Positions 44,216 to 53,421 of a DNA stretch of 64,000 nucleotides are shown one piece after another. The first letter of the stretch is position 1, and each line of letters starts with the position of its first letter. The DNA is taken from positions 1 to 64,000 of the forward strand of contig JAJFGG010000090.1 of the NCBI GenBank assembly GCA_021776235.1, given 5' to 3'. Under the pieces are notes generated by a model, which was not told the origin of the DNA, searched no databases, and was given only the letters and a program-made list of their open reading frames with translations. Source of the stretch: Alphaproteobacteria bacterium. GTDB lineage: Bacteria; Pseudomonadota; Alphaproteobacteria; GCA-2731375. The translations under genes were made by a program, and so were the position numbers.

Positions 44216-44270
44216 GGCCCGTCCCGCCCTGCCGGTGTGCTCCACAACCGCGCGGGGCGGGGGGCCTTTT
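44216..44270 (+). terminator. hairpin with T-run between dctP and dctQ (second TRAP operon)
   Basis: GGCCC (44216-44220) pairs with GGGCC (44262-44266), and CCGCCC (44224-44229) with GGGCGG (44255-44260), around a 25-base loop. TTTTC follows. This resembles a leaky terminator that lets the binding protein be made in excess over the permease. The next start codon is at 44296. Confidence 0.6.
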
Positions 44271-44295
44271 CTTCGTTATGCGGAGTTAGTGTCGC

Positions 44296-44853
44296 ATGCA
44301 GAAATTCAGCGCTCTGGTCGAGCGGTTTGCCCTGGCGGTGTTACTGGTTGGCGGTGTCGGCATGCTGACCGCGATGTTGCTTGGCGCTGGAGACGTCGTC
44401 GGCACGCAGTTTTTTGGCTGGCCCATTCCGGGGGTGCTGGAGATCACCGAAAGCACCATGACCCTGATCGTCTTTGGCGCCCTGGCCTATGCCCAGATCC
44501 GGCGCAATCACATCCGGGTCGAGCTAATTTACTCTCATATGGGCCCCCGTGTCAGGGCGGCGATGGATGTTATTGCCGATCTGGCGGCTATTGTGTTTTT
44601 TGGTTTTTTGCTATCGGAGGCCATTGCCGAAGGGCTGACGAGCTGGCGCATCCGCGAAACCGCCGATGGGCTGATACAATTCCCACTTTACCCCGCCAGA
44701 TGGATCCTGATCTGCGGGACGGTGATGCTGTTACTGCAATTGGTGCTGCATTTGATCCTCGATTTCCGACGAATCTCCAGCGGTGAAGAGCTCGAGTTGC
44801 GCGACGACCTGCCGCCAATTCCCGGTATCACCGGCGCCGATGGCACAACATGA
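44296..44853 (+). CDS. dctQ: TRAP transporter small permease subunit (second system)
   Basis: This 185-residue protein has four hydrophobic segments with the DctQ blocks PGVLEITESTMTLIVFGALA and RRNHIRVELIYSHMGPRVRA. The polar tail LELRDDLPPIPG is cytoplasmic. It starts MQKFSALVERFALAV. It is followed by the large subunit 18 bases on. Confidence 0.9.
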   Translation: MQKFSALVERFALAVLLVGGVGMLTAMLLGAGDVVGTQFFGWPIPGVLEITESTMTLIVFGALAYAQIRRNHIRVELIYSHMGPRVRAAMDVIADLAAIVFFGFLLSEAIAEGLTSWRIRETADGLIQFPLYPARWILICGTVMLLLQLVLHLILDFRRISSGEELELRDDLPPIPGITGADGTT

Positions 44854-44871
44854 GCAGGCAAGGTATCCCCT

Positions 44872-46182
44872 GTGCTTGATCCCGCGGTAACCGGCGTCCT
44901 GGTAACCACGCTGCTATTCCTGGCTCTCGCCGTGGGCGTCCACATCGGCGTGGCTTTGGGATTGTCGGGCATTTTGGGGATGTATCTGGCGATTGGACCA
45001 GACGCGGCCCTGGGGCAATTGGCCACGATACCATTTTCAACCACCAATTCCTTCACCTTGGCGGTCATCCCATTGTTTATTCTCATGGGGTCGCTCGCCA
45101 CCCAGGCATCCCTGACCACCGATCTTTACCGCGCCGCCTATTACTGGCTGGGACGCCTGCCGGGTGGTCTGGCCATGGCCACCACCCTGGCCTCCGCCGC
45201 GTTCGGTGCGGCCTGTGGCTCCTCCGTGGTCAACGCCGCCGTGTTCACCCGCATGGCTCTGCCCGAAATGACCAAGTTCGGTTATTCCAAGCGTCTGAGC
45301 GCGGGTTGCATCGCGGCCTCGGGCACCTTGGCCTCGCTCATCCCACCCTCCATCCTCATGGTGGTCTACGCCATCATCACGGAACAATCGGTCGGCGTGC
45401 TGTTGATCGCGGGCCTGGTGCCCGGCATTCTGTCCGCCACGATCTACATGCTGGGTATCTATATACGGGCCAAGCGGAACCCGGAAATGGCGCCGATCCC
45501 CGACATTACGATCTCCTGGAACGAACGTTTTCGTTCTCTCTATGGCGTTTGGGGCGTGGTGTTCCTGTTCTTGCTTGTCATCGGCGGCATTTATGCGGGA
45601 TTTTTCACCCCGACCTACGCCGGCGCTGTTGGCGCCTTCGGCGCCTTTATCATCGTCATCGGCAAGCGCCGCCTGAACCGCGGCATGCTGGTCGATACCT
45701 TCAAGGATGCCGGCATTACCACCTCGGTAATCTTTATCATTGTCATCGGTGGCATCATTTTCGCCCGATTTTTGACTTATACGGGGCTGGTCGCCTCCGT
45801 TTCCGACATCCTGCTGGGCCTGCAACTGCACCCCTATCTTTACTTGCTCAGCTTTGCCGTGATTTACCTGGTGCTGGGCATGTTGATCGACCCGATCGCG
45901 ATCATGGTCATGACCCTGCCGGTCATGTTCCCGATCCTGACCGGGGCCGGTTTCGATCCCATCTGGCTTGGTGTTATCGCCATCAAACTGGCGGAGATTT
46001 CCTTGATTACGCCGCCCGTCGGACTCAATGTCTATGTGGTGCGCAGTGCCTCGCCAATCCCCCTTAGCCTTGAGGATGTATTCGCCGGCATCATGCCCTT
46101 CCTGTTCCTCGATATCCTGACCCTGGGCCTTCTGATCGCCTTTCCGCAGATCGTTCTGTTCCTGCCCAATCTGATGTTTTGA
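44872..46182 (+). CDS. dctM: TRAP transporter large permease subunit (second system)
   Basis: This 436-residue protein begins at a GTG (LDPAVTGVLVTTLLFLALAV) and has about 12 membrane segments. Family signatures are FGAACGSSVVNAAVFTRMAL, SGTLASLIPPSILMVVYAII and the late ISLITPPVGLNVYVVRSAS. It completes the dctPQM operon. A long inverted repeat that may end transcription follows 24 bases later. Confidence 0.93.
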   Translation: MLDPAVTGVLVTTLLFLALAVGVHIGVALGLSGILGMYLAIGPDAALGQLATIPFSTTNSFTLAVIPLFILMGSLATQASLTTDLYRAAYYWLGRLPGGLAMATTLASAAFGAACGSSVVNAAVFTRMALPEMTKFGYSKRLSAGCIAASGTLASLIPPSILMVVYAIITEQSVGVLLIAGLVPGILSATIYMLGIYIRAKRNPEMAPIPDITISWNERFRSLYGVWGVVFLFLLVIGGIYAGFFTPTYAGAVGAFGAFIIVIGKRRLNRGMLVDTFKDAGITTSVIFIIVIGGIIFARFLTYTGLVASVSDILLGLQLHPYLYLLSFAVIYLVLGMLIDPIAIMVMTLPVMFPILTGAGFDPIWLGVIAIKLAEISLITPPVGLNVYVVRSASPIPLSLEDVFAGIMPFLFLDILTLGLLIAFPQIVLFLPNLMF

Positions 46183-46206
46183 GGTTGCCATCAAACGGGT
46201 CTATGT

Positions 46207-46274
46207 TCTGTAAACGTGGTCTAGGGTATCCGGGGTCGCCGTATGTGAAAGGGGTATCCTGTTTACAGATTTTT
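46207..46274. terminator. long-loop inverted repeat with T-run between convergent dctM and CDGSH genes
   Basis: TCTGTAAAC (46207-46215) pairs with GTTTACAGA (46261-46269), followed by TTTTT. The loop is 45 bases and holds two direct copies of GGTATCC (46225-46231 and 46253-46259). It overlaps the stop of the CDGSH gene on the other strand and probably ends dctM transcription. Confidence 0.5.
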
Positions 46275-46502
46275 GTGCGCGCCGTTGCAGAACGGCTTGC
46301 CGTCGTTGTTTTTGCAGCCGCACAGGGCATAAGCCTTGGCCGCATCGACCTGAAACTTGACCGGTGTGAATTCAGAGCCCTTGTGACTGCCGTCGCAGAG
46401 TGGCTGTTTGCTGCTTTTGCCGCAGCTGCACCAGAAATAGTCCCGGCCCACCGCCAATTCGGTCATATAGGGGGATTTTTGGGCGATTATCGCGTCCGAC
46501 AT
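46263..46502 (-). CDS. CDGSH iron-sulfur domain protein
   Basis: This 79-residue protein has two tandem CDGSH-type motifs: CSCGKSSKQPLCDGSH and CGCKNNDGKPFCNGAH. Each is expected to bind a 2Fe-2S cluster with three Cys and one His, as in mitoNEET-like proteins. The second motif has NGAH in place of DGSH but keeps the ligands. The ATG at 46502 follows AGGAGA. It is a monocistronic gene, and redox or iron-sulfur handling is the likely role. Confidence 0.9.
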   Translation of the reverse strand: MSDAIIAQKSPYMTELAVGRDYFWCSCGKSSKQPLCDGSHKGSEFTPVKFQVDAAKAYALCGCKNNDGKPFCNGAHKNL

Positions 46503-46596
46503 GAATGTATCTCCTGATAATGATGGTGTGGTTGGCGGCACGTTAGATTGTCCGCGGTGTAATAACAATCCGACGGGGCTGAACAATATTGTTTCT

Positions 46597-47745
46597 TCAT
46601 GGGGATAATGGAGGCAACACGTTGCTGAGCGTATCGATCAGGTGGTCGATATCGCCATCGTTGTTAAAAAGGTGCGGCGTCACCCGCATGGACTGGCCGC
46701 GCACCGAGACATGGACGCCTTCCCGGCCCAGCCGGTCGGTTAAACCGTCGGGAACGTCGCCGGGAAAGCCCAGGCCCAGGAAATGCCCGGCCCGCAGGCT
46801 TGGGTCCGAGGCCCGGAGACCCAGGGGCGCGGCCCGCCCGGCAATTTTGGCGGTCATCGCCGAGAGGGTTTCCTGGATCTCCGCGACACCCCAGTCCAAT
46901 AGTTGTTCCAACGCGGTGACGGCCATGGGCAGGGTGATAAAATTCGCCCCTTCGCCCATATCGAAGCGCCTGGCGCCCGGCTGAAAGTCGAATTTGTAAT
47001 CGACCAGGCCGGCGAAATCCTCGCTGCCCTGGCGGGCGATCCAATTGTGCTCGAGGGGCCTGCCGTCCCGGTGTTGCGGCGCGACATACAGAAAGCCCAG
47101 GGTATAGGGCCCCAACATCCATTTATAGCCGGCCGCCACCGCGAAATCCGGCTGCACAGCCGCGACGTCAAAGGGCAGGGCGCCGATCGACTGGGTCAGA
47201 TCGACCACCAGGCCGGCGCCAACCTCGCGGCAGCGCCGGCCCACGGCTTCCAGGTCAATCAGGCTGCCATCGGTCCAATGGCAATGGGGCAGGGCGACGA
47301 CGGCGGTATTCGCGTCAATGGCTGCCACGATGCGCGGCGTCCAGCCGTCGTTGCCGCCGCGGGGAATGGTGACGACCTCTGCCGCGCGCTCCGCCGCCAG
47401 CTCGCGCCAGGGATAGACGTTGGAAGGGAATTGATCCTGCAACACCACCAGGGTCTGCCCCTTGGCCACGGGCAGGTTTCGGGCGGCGACGGCGGTGCCG
47501 TAACTGCAGGCCGGCACCATGGCGATGCCGTCGGCCTGGGCGTTGATCAAACGGGCAAACAGCGCACGGGCCCGTTCGGGCGTCGAAAAGAAATCCGGCG
47601 GGCTGATCCGCCAGGGCTGCGCCTTGAGGGTCACGGCCTGTTGCCCCGCCGCCACCACCTTGTGCATCAGGGGCGACATATAGGCGCAGTTGAAATAGGC
47701 GATGTCATCGGGAATATCGAACAGGTGACGTTGGCAGGGAATCAT
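46597..47745 (-). CDS. class V aminotransferase-fold PLP-dependent enzyme
   Basis: This 382-residue PLP enzyme starts MIPCQRHLFDIPDDIAYFNC six bases after GGAAG. Landmarks are MVPACSYGTAVAARNLPV, VALPHCHWTDGSLIDLEAVG, GAGLVVDLTQSIGALPFDVA with the cofactor Asp, and VAAGYKWMLGPYTLGFLYVA with the Schiff-base Lys. It is related to the enzyme at 29414-30589 but well diverged. Kynureninase- or desulfurase-like chemistry is possible. It runs divergently from serC, with 195 bases between the starts. Confidence 0.85.
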   Translation of the reverse strand: MIPCQRHLFDIPDDIAYFNCAYMSPLMHKVVAAGQQAVTLKAQPWRISPPDFFSTPERARALFARLINAQADGIAMVPACSYGTAVAARNLPVAKGQTLVVLQDQFPSNVYPWRELAAERAAEVVTIPRGGNDGWTPRIVAAIDANTAVVALPHCHWTDGSLIDLEAVGRRCREVGAGLVVDLTQSIGALPFDVAAVQPDFAVAAGYKWMLGPYTLGFLYVAPQHRDGRPLEHNWIARQGSEDFAGLVDYKFDFQPGARRFDMGEGANFITLPMAVTALEQLLDWGVAEIQETLSAMTAKIAGRAAPLGLRASDPSLRAGHFLGLGFPGDVPDGLTDRLGREGVHVSVRGQSMRVTPHLFNNDGDIDHLIDTLSNVLPPLSP

Positions 47746-47884
47746 CAGGAACTTCCGCTTGTTGATTACAGGCGACGGCATGTGAAACCGGCGACCTGTG
47801 GAAGTCAAATGCGGCCTTATGTTGCAGTGCGGCAAAACACGGTTGACAGGGCTGGGCGCGTACGCAAGAAAGCCTGTTCCCGTG

Positions 47885-47940
47885 CCGCGCCGACGTCATT
47901 TTCCGCTCCGTTCGCGCCCATTGTATAAGGACCTGGCGCC
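47885..47940 (+). ncRNA. candidate serC leader RNA element
   Basis: The leader immediately before serC contains GCGCC (47913-47917), which can pair with GGCGC (47934-47938), enclosing the ribosome site AAGGA (47926-47930) and ending two bases before the ATG. Another GC-rich segment (GTGCCGCGCCG at 47881-47891) lies upstream. A structured 'serC' motif is known upstream of serC in alphaproteobacteria. Position and RBS-masking fit it, but I could not run a covariance search. Confidence 0.4.
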
Positions 47941-49116
47941 ATGCAGCCAAACCGCAAGCCTGCCATGCCTAATTTTTCCTCTGGTCCCTGCGCCAAGCGG
48001 CCCGGCTGGTCGCCGGCGGTTCTGGCCGGGGCGTCCCTGGGCCGCTCGCACCGCTCCAGCGAAGGCAAGGCGCGGCTGTTGGCGGCCATCGAAGGCACCC
48101 GAGAAGTTTTGCAGGTACCCGACGACTACCGCATTGCCATCGTGCCAGCCTCGGATACCGGCGCGGTGGAGATGGCCTTGTGGTCGCTGTTGGGCGCCCG
48201 CGGCGTCGATGTGCTGGCCTGGGAAAGCTTCGGCGCCGGTTGGGCCACCGATATCAAGAAACAGTTGAAATTGCCTGACAGCCGCCTGTTGGAGGCGGAT
48301 TACGGCCTGTTGCCTGATCTGTCCCAGGTGGATTTCGGGCGCGACGTTGTGTTCTGCTGGAATGGCACCACTTCCGGGGTGCGTCTGCCCCACGGCGAAT
48401 GGATCCCCGATGACCGCGCCGGATTGACCATCTGTGATGCCACCTCGGCCGCATTCGCCATGGAGCTGCCCTGGGACAAGCTGGATGTGGTGACTTTCAG
48501 TTGGCAAAAGGTTCTCGGCGGCGAGGCGGCCCACGGCATGCTGGTATTGGGCCCGCGCGCCGTGGCACGGCTGGAAAGCCACACGCCGTCCTGGCCGCTG
48601 CCAAAAATTTTCCGCCTGACCAAGGGCGGCAAACTGTCCGAAGGGCCCTTCAAGGGCGAAACCATAAACACCCCGTCCATGCTCTGTGTCGAGGATTACC
48701 TGGATACCCTCTCGTGGGCCCGTTCGGTCGGCGGCCTGCCCGGCCTGATCAAGCGGGTGAACGGCAATGCCGCCGTGCTGGCCGATTGGGTGGCGGCAAC
48801 GCCTTGGATCGACTTTGTCGCCAGGGACGCGGCCAACCGTTCAACCACGTCCGTCTGCCTGTCCATTGCCGATGCCTGGTTTACCAACCTGCCGGCGGCC
48901 GAGGGCGACGCCGTGGCGAAACAGATCGTGGCGCTATTGGAGGCCGAAGGGGCGGCCTATGACCTTGGCGGTCACCGGGATGCTCCAACGGGGTTGCGTA
49001 TCTGGTGCGGCGCGACGGTGGAACAGGAGAATCTGGAGGCATTGTTGCCGTGGCTGGATTGGGCTTACGGCGAGGTAAAGGCCAGGTTTTCCCCGACTTC
49101 CAAGGCCGGCGATTGA
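47941..49116 (+). CDS. serC: phosphoserine aminotransferase
   Basis: This 391-residue PLP enzyme makes 3-phosphoserine from 3-phosphohydroxypyruvate and glutamate. It has [20 protein letters not shown] at the N-terminus, [40 protein letters not shown] with the cofactor Asp, and [20 protein letters not shown] with the PLP lysine. This long form is typical of alphaproteobacteria. AAGGA lies 10 bases before the ATG. serA follows after 76 bases, giving two consecutive steps of serine synthesis in one operon. Confidence 0.95.
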   Translation: MQPNRKPAMPNFSSGPCAKRPGWSPAVLAGASLGRSHRSSEGKARLLAAIEGTREVLQVPDDYRIAIVPASDTGAVEMALWSLLGARGVDVLAWESFGAGWATDIKKQLKLPDSRLLEADYGLLPDLSQVDFGRDVVFCWNGTTSGVRLPHGEWIPDDRAGLTICDATSAAFAMELPWDKLDVVTFSWQKVLGGEAAHGMLVLGPRAVARLESHTPSWPLPKIFRLTKGGKLSEGPFKGETINTPSMLCVEDYLDTLSWARSVGGLPGLIKRVNGNAAVLADWVAATPWIDFVARDAANRSTTSVCLSIADAWFTNLPAAEGDAVAKQIVALLEAEGAAYDLGGHRDAPTGLRIWCGATVEQENLEALLPWLDWAYGEVKARFSPTSKAGD

Positions 49117-49192
49117 TTTGCCGCCAAATAGCGGCGACTGATTTGGCCATGTGATGGCCAAAAATGAACAGCGGTAAGGATATCATCGAAAC

Positions 49193-50773
49193 ATGGTCAA
49201 GGTATTGATTTCCGACAAGATGAGCCCGCGTGCGGCGGAAGTGTTTCGTAGCCGCGGTCTGCAGGTGGATGAAAAGCCCGGCCTGACGGCCGAAGGTCTG
49301 GCCGATATCATCGATCAGTATGATGGTCTGGCAATCCGTTCCGCGACCAAGGTGACGGCGGAAATCCTGGACGCGGCGAAAGGCCGCCTGAAGGTGATCG
49401 GCCGGGCCGGTATTGGCGTCGACAACATCGATCAAGAGGCGGCGACGGCCCTGGGGGTCTGTGTCATGAACACGCCTTTCGGCAACTCTATCACCACTGC
49501 CGAACATACCATTTCCATGATGATGGCCTTGGCCCGGCAGATTCCCGCTGCTGACCGCTCCACCCACGACGGCAAGTGGGAAAAGAACCGCTTTATGGGC
49601 GTGGAACTATACGGCAAGGTTCTGGGAGTGATCGGCTGCGGCAATATAGGCGCAATCGTTTGCGACCGGGCCATCGGCCTGAAAATGCGCGTCGTCGCCT
49701 ACGATCCCTATTTGTCCGAGGAACGGGCCCGCGACCTGGGCGTGGAGCGGGTGGACCTGGATACCTTGTTGGCCAGGGCCGACTTCATCACCATGCACAC
49801 ACCTCTGAACGATGCCACACGCGGCATTATAAGCGCCGATACGATCGCCAAGATGAAACCCGGCGTACGTATCATCAATTGCGCCCGTGGCGGTTTGCTG
49901 GTGGAAGAAGATGTGCGCGCCGCGATCGAAAGCGGCCAGGTGGCCGGCGCGGCTGTGGATGTATTCTCCTCCGAACCGGCCAACGAGAATCCGCTATTCG
50001 GCCTGGAAAGGGTGGTCGCAACGCCCCACCTGGGTGCCTCGACGACCGAGGCGCAGGTCAATGTGGCGGTGCAAGTGGCCGAACAGATGTCCGACTTTCT
50101 ATTGACCGGCGCTATCAGCAATGCCTTGAACATGGCGCCCGTTTCGGCCGAGGAAGCCCCCCGTCTGCGCCCCTATTTCACCTTGGCGCGGGAACTGGGC
50201 AGCTTTGCCGGTCAATTGACCACGAGTGCCCTGCAAGCGGTGCATATTGAATACCAGGGCCATGTGGCCGGCCTGAACACGCGGCCCCTGACCGCCATCG
50301 TGCTGGAAGGACTGCTGCGCCCCCTGATCGCCAACGTCAACATGATCAACGCGCCGGTCATTGCCAAGCAGCGCGGCATTGAAGTGCGGGAAACCCGCGA
50401 TGAAGGCACCGGCGACTACCAGACGATGATCCGCGTCTCCGTCACCACGGAAAAGCAAAGCCGCGATGTCGCCGGTACCCTGTTCGCGGATAGCCAGCCC
50501 CGCATTGTTCAGGTCAAGGGCATCAAGCTGGAGGCTGAGCTGGCCAAGCATATGCTATATCTCACCAACGAGGACAAACCGGGCCTGATCGGCGCACTGG
50601 GTTCGCTGCTGGGAAACAACGGTGTCAATGTCGCGACCTTCCATCTTGGTCGCGCCGCGGCAGGTGGTGACGCGATTGCGCTGATCGGCGTGGACCAGCC
50701 CCTTGACGAAACGGTATTGACGGCAGTCCGTGCCTTGCCCCATGTAGGGCAGGCACAGGCCCTGAATTTCTGA
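49193..50773 (+). CDS. serA: D-3-phosphoglycerate dehydrogenase
   Basis: This 526-residue long-form enzyme performs the first step of serine biosynthesis with NAD. It has the Rossmann motif LGVIGCGNIGAIVCDRAIGL, catalytic Arg in INCARGGLLVEEDV, and Glu/His in the HLGASTTEAQ region. An intervening ASB domain (about 320-445) is followed by a C-terminal ACT domain (YLTNEDKPGLIGALGSLLGN) that would bind serine for feedback control. It lies downstream of serC. Confidence 0.96.
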   Translation: MVKVLISDKMSPRAAEVFRSRGLQVDEKPGLTAEGLADIIDQYDGLAIRSATKVTAEILDAAKGRLKVIGRAGIGVDNIDQEAATALGVCVMNTPFGNSITTAEHTISMMMALARQIPAADRSTHDGKWEKNRFMGVELYGKVLGVIGCGNIGAIVCDRAIGLKMRVVAYDPYLSEERARDLGVERVDLDTLLARADFITMHTPLNDATRGIISADTIAKMKPGVRIINCARGGLLVEEDVRAAIESGQVAGAAVDVFSSEPANENPLFGLERVVATPHLGASTTEAQVNVAVQVAEQMSDFLLTGAISNALNMAPVSAEEAPRLRPYFTLARELGSFAGQLTTSALQAVHIEYQGHVAGLNTRPLTAIVLEGLLRPLIANVNMINAPVIAKQRGIEVRETRDEGTGDYQTMIRVSVTTEKQSRDVAGTLFADSQPRIVQVKGIKLEAELAKHMLYLTNEDKPGLIGALGSLLGNNGVNVATFHLGRAAAGGDAIALIGVDQPLDETVLTAVRALPHVGQAQALNF

Positions 50774-50846
50774 GGGTCTTATCTTTAACGGACCTGATCT
50801 CTTAAGATGGTTCCCGTCCCGACCATGGGTTTAGACGTTTGCGATC

Positions 50847-51986
50847 ATGACGGATTACGCTGAACTGGCTCTGCTGCCCGAAGGTTTGCATGATGACCTG
50901 CCGCCCTTTGCCGGGCACGAGGCGCGTTCCATAGAACGCCTTGTGACCCAGTTCGAGGCGCATGGCTATGATCGGGTGAAGCCGCCCCTGATCGAGTTCG
51001 AGGAAAGCCTGTTGGCCGGGCCCGGCGCCGGCGTTGCGCGGCACATGTTCCGTCTGATGGACCCGATTTCCCAGCGCATGATGGGCCTGCGCGCGGATAT
51101 GACGACGCAGGTTGCCCGTATTGCCGCAACCCGTCTGAAGGACGCGCCCCGGCCCATGCGTCTGTGCTATGCCGGTCAGGTCTTGCGGGTGCGCGGCAGC
51201 CAGTTGCGGCCCGAACGGCAATTTGCCCAGGCCGGCTTGGAACTGATTGGCGTCAAGGGCGTGGCAGGCGATACCGAGGTGGTGTCGCTGGCGGCGGAGG
51301 CGCTGCAGGCCCTTGGCATTCAGGGACTGTCAGTTGATCTGACCGTGCCGTCGTTGGTGCCGTTGCTGACCCAGGTGCTGGGCCTGGAAAAGGCCGAGGG
51401 CGAGGCCGCGCGGCAGGCCCTGGATGCCCGTGACGGCGCTGCAATCGAAGCCCTGGCGCCGGCGGTGCGGCAACAATTAGGCAATCTGATGCGCGCCGCC
51501 GGCCCGGCCGAGAGCGCCCTCGAACGCCTGACCGGTCTGGAGCTTCCGGCCCCGGCCCGCGCCTTGTGCAATCACCTGGGGGCTCTGGTCAAGGGCCTGG
51601 AGCAAGCGAATGGTGGTTTGACCCTGACCATTGACCCGGGTGAAAGCCGCGGCTTTGAATATCAGACAGGGGTCAGTTTCAGTCTGTACGCGGACGGCGT
51701 GCGCGGCGAATTAGGCCGGGGTGGCCGCTATACCCTGGCCAGTGGCGAATCCGCGATTGGGTTTACCCTGTATCTCGATAGCCTGATGCGGGCCGTTCCC
51801 GACCGGGCGACGCCGGCGCGCCTGTACCTGCCCTATGGCACCAGCGGCGAGCAGGCGCGGCGACTGCGGGCCGAGGGCTGGTGCACGGTACAGGGCCTGG
51901 AAAGCGGCGCGGATCCCGAACAGGAGGCCCGGCACCTGGCCTGCGACCATATTCTGCGCGGTGATCTGGCGCAGGCATTGTCCTAA
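50847..51986 (+). CDS. hisZ: ATP phosphoribosyltransferase regulatory subunit
   Basis: This 379-residue HisS-like protein lacks tRNA-synthetase function and is the regulatory partner of short-form HisG, first enzyme of histidine synthesis. It has class II core blocks LLPEGLHDDLPPFAGHEARS, FRLMDPISQRMMGLRADMTT and RPMRLCYAGQVLRVRG, RPERQFAQAGLELIG. The C-terminal anticodon domain of HisS is not seen. It implies a short HisG elsewhere. It lies 73 bases after serA and 68 before purA. Confidence 0.93.
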   Translation: MTDYAELALLPEGLHDDLPPFAGHEARSIERLVTQFEAHGYDRVKPPLIEFEESLLAGPGAGVARHMFRLMDPISQRMMGLRADMTTQVARIAATRLKDAPRPMRLCYAGQVLRVRGSQLRPERQFAQAGLELIGVKGVAGDTEVVSLAAEALQALGIQGLSVDLTVPSLVPLLTQVLGLEKAEGEAARQALDARDGAAIEALAPAVRQQLGNLMRAAGPAESALERLTGLELPAPARALCNHLGALVKGLEQANGGLTLTIDPGESRGFEYQTGVSFSLYADGVRGELGRGGRYTLASGESAIGFTLYLDSLMRAVPDRATPARLYLPYGTSGEQARRLRAEGWCTVQGLESGADPEQEARHLACDHILRGDLAQALS

Positions 51987-52024
51987 TTGCGCCGCTGTGG
52001 CGCTGAAATCAGCGGTTTCTAGTT

Positions 52025-53344
<1,320 letters not shown>

Positions 53345-53347
<3 letters not shown>

Positions 53348-53386
53348 AGCAAATTGTCCGCGTATAAATGAACGCCAGTTGCTCTA
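53345..53386. repeat. palindromic TAGAGCAA repeat after purA (likely terminator)
   Basis: TAGAGCAA (53345-53352, including the purA stop) pairs with TTGCTCTA (53379-53386). GCGT and ACGC can pair inside, giving an interrupted hairpin. The interior TTGTCCGCGTATAAATGAACG closely resembles the element at 18113-18154, so it is a dispersed repeat. Confidence 0.65.
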
Positions 53387-53421
53387 GCGGCGACGACAGG
53401 TGATAGCAAGAACCATTGGTA

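Noticed and set aside
45037-46194. 385-codon minus-strand frame opposite the second dctM
   Set aside because: Composition is unlike a protein (His, Gln, Asp runs), and the plus strand is an unmistakable TRAP permease.
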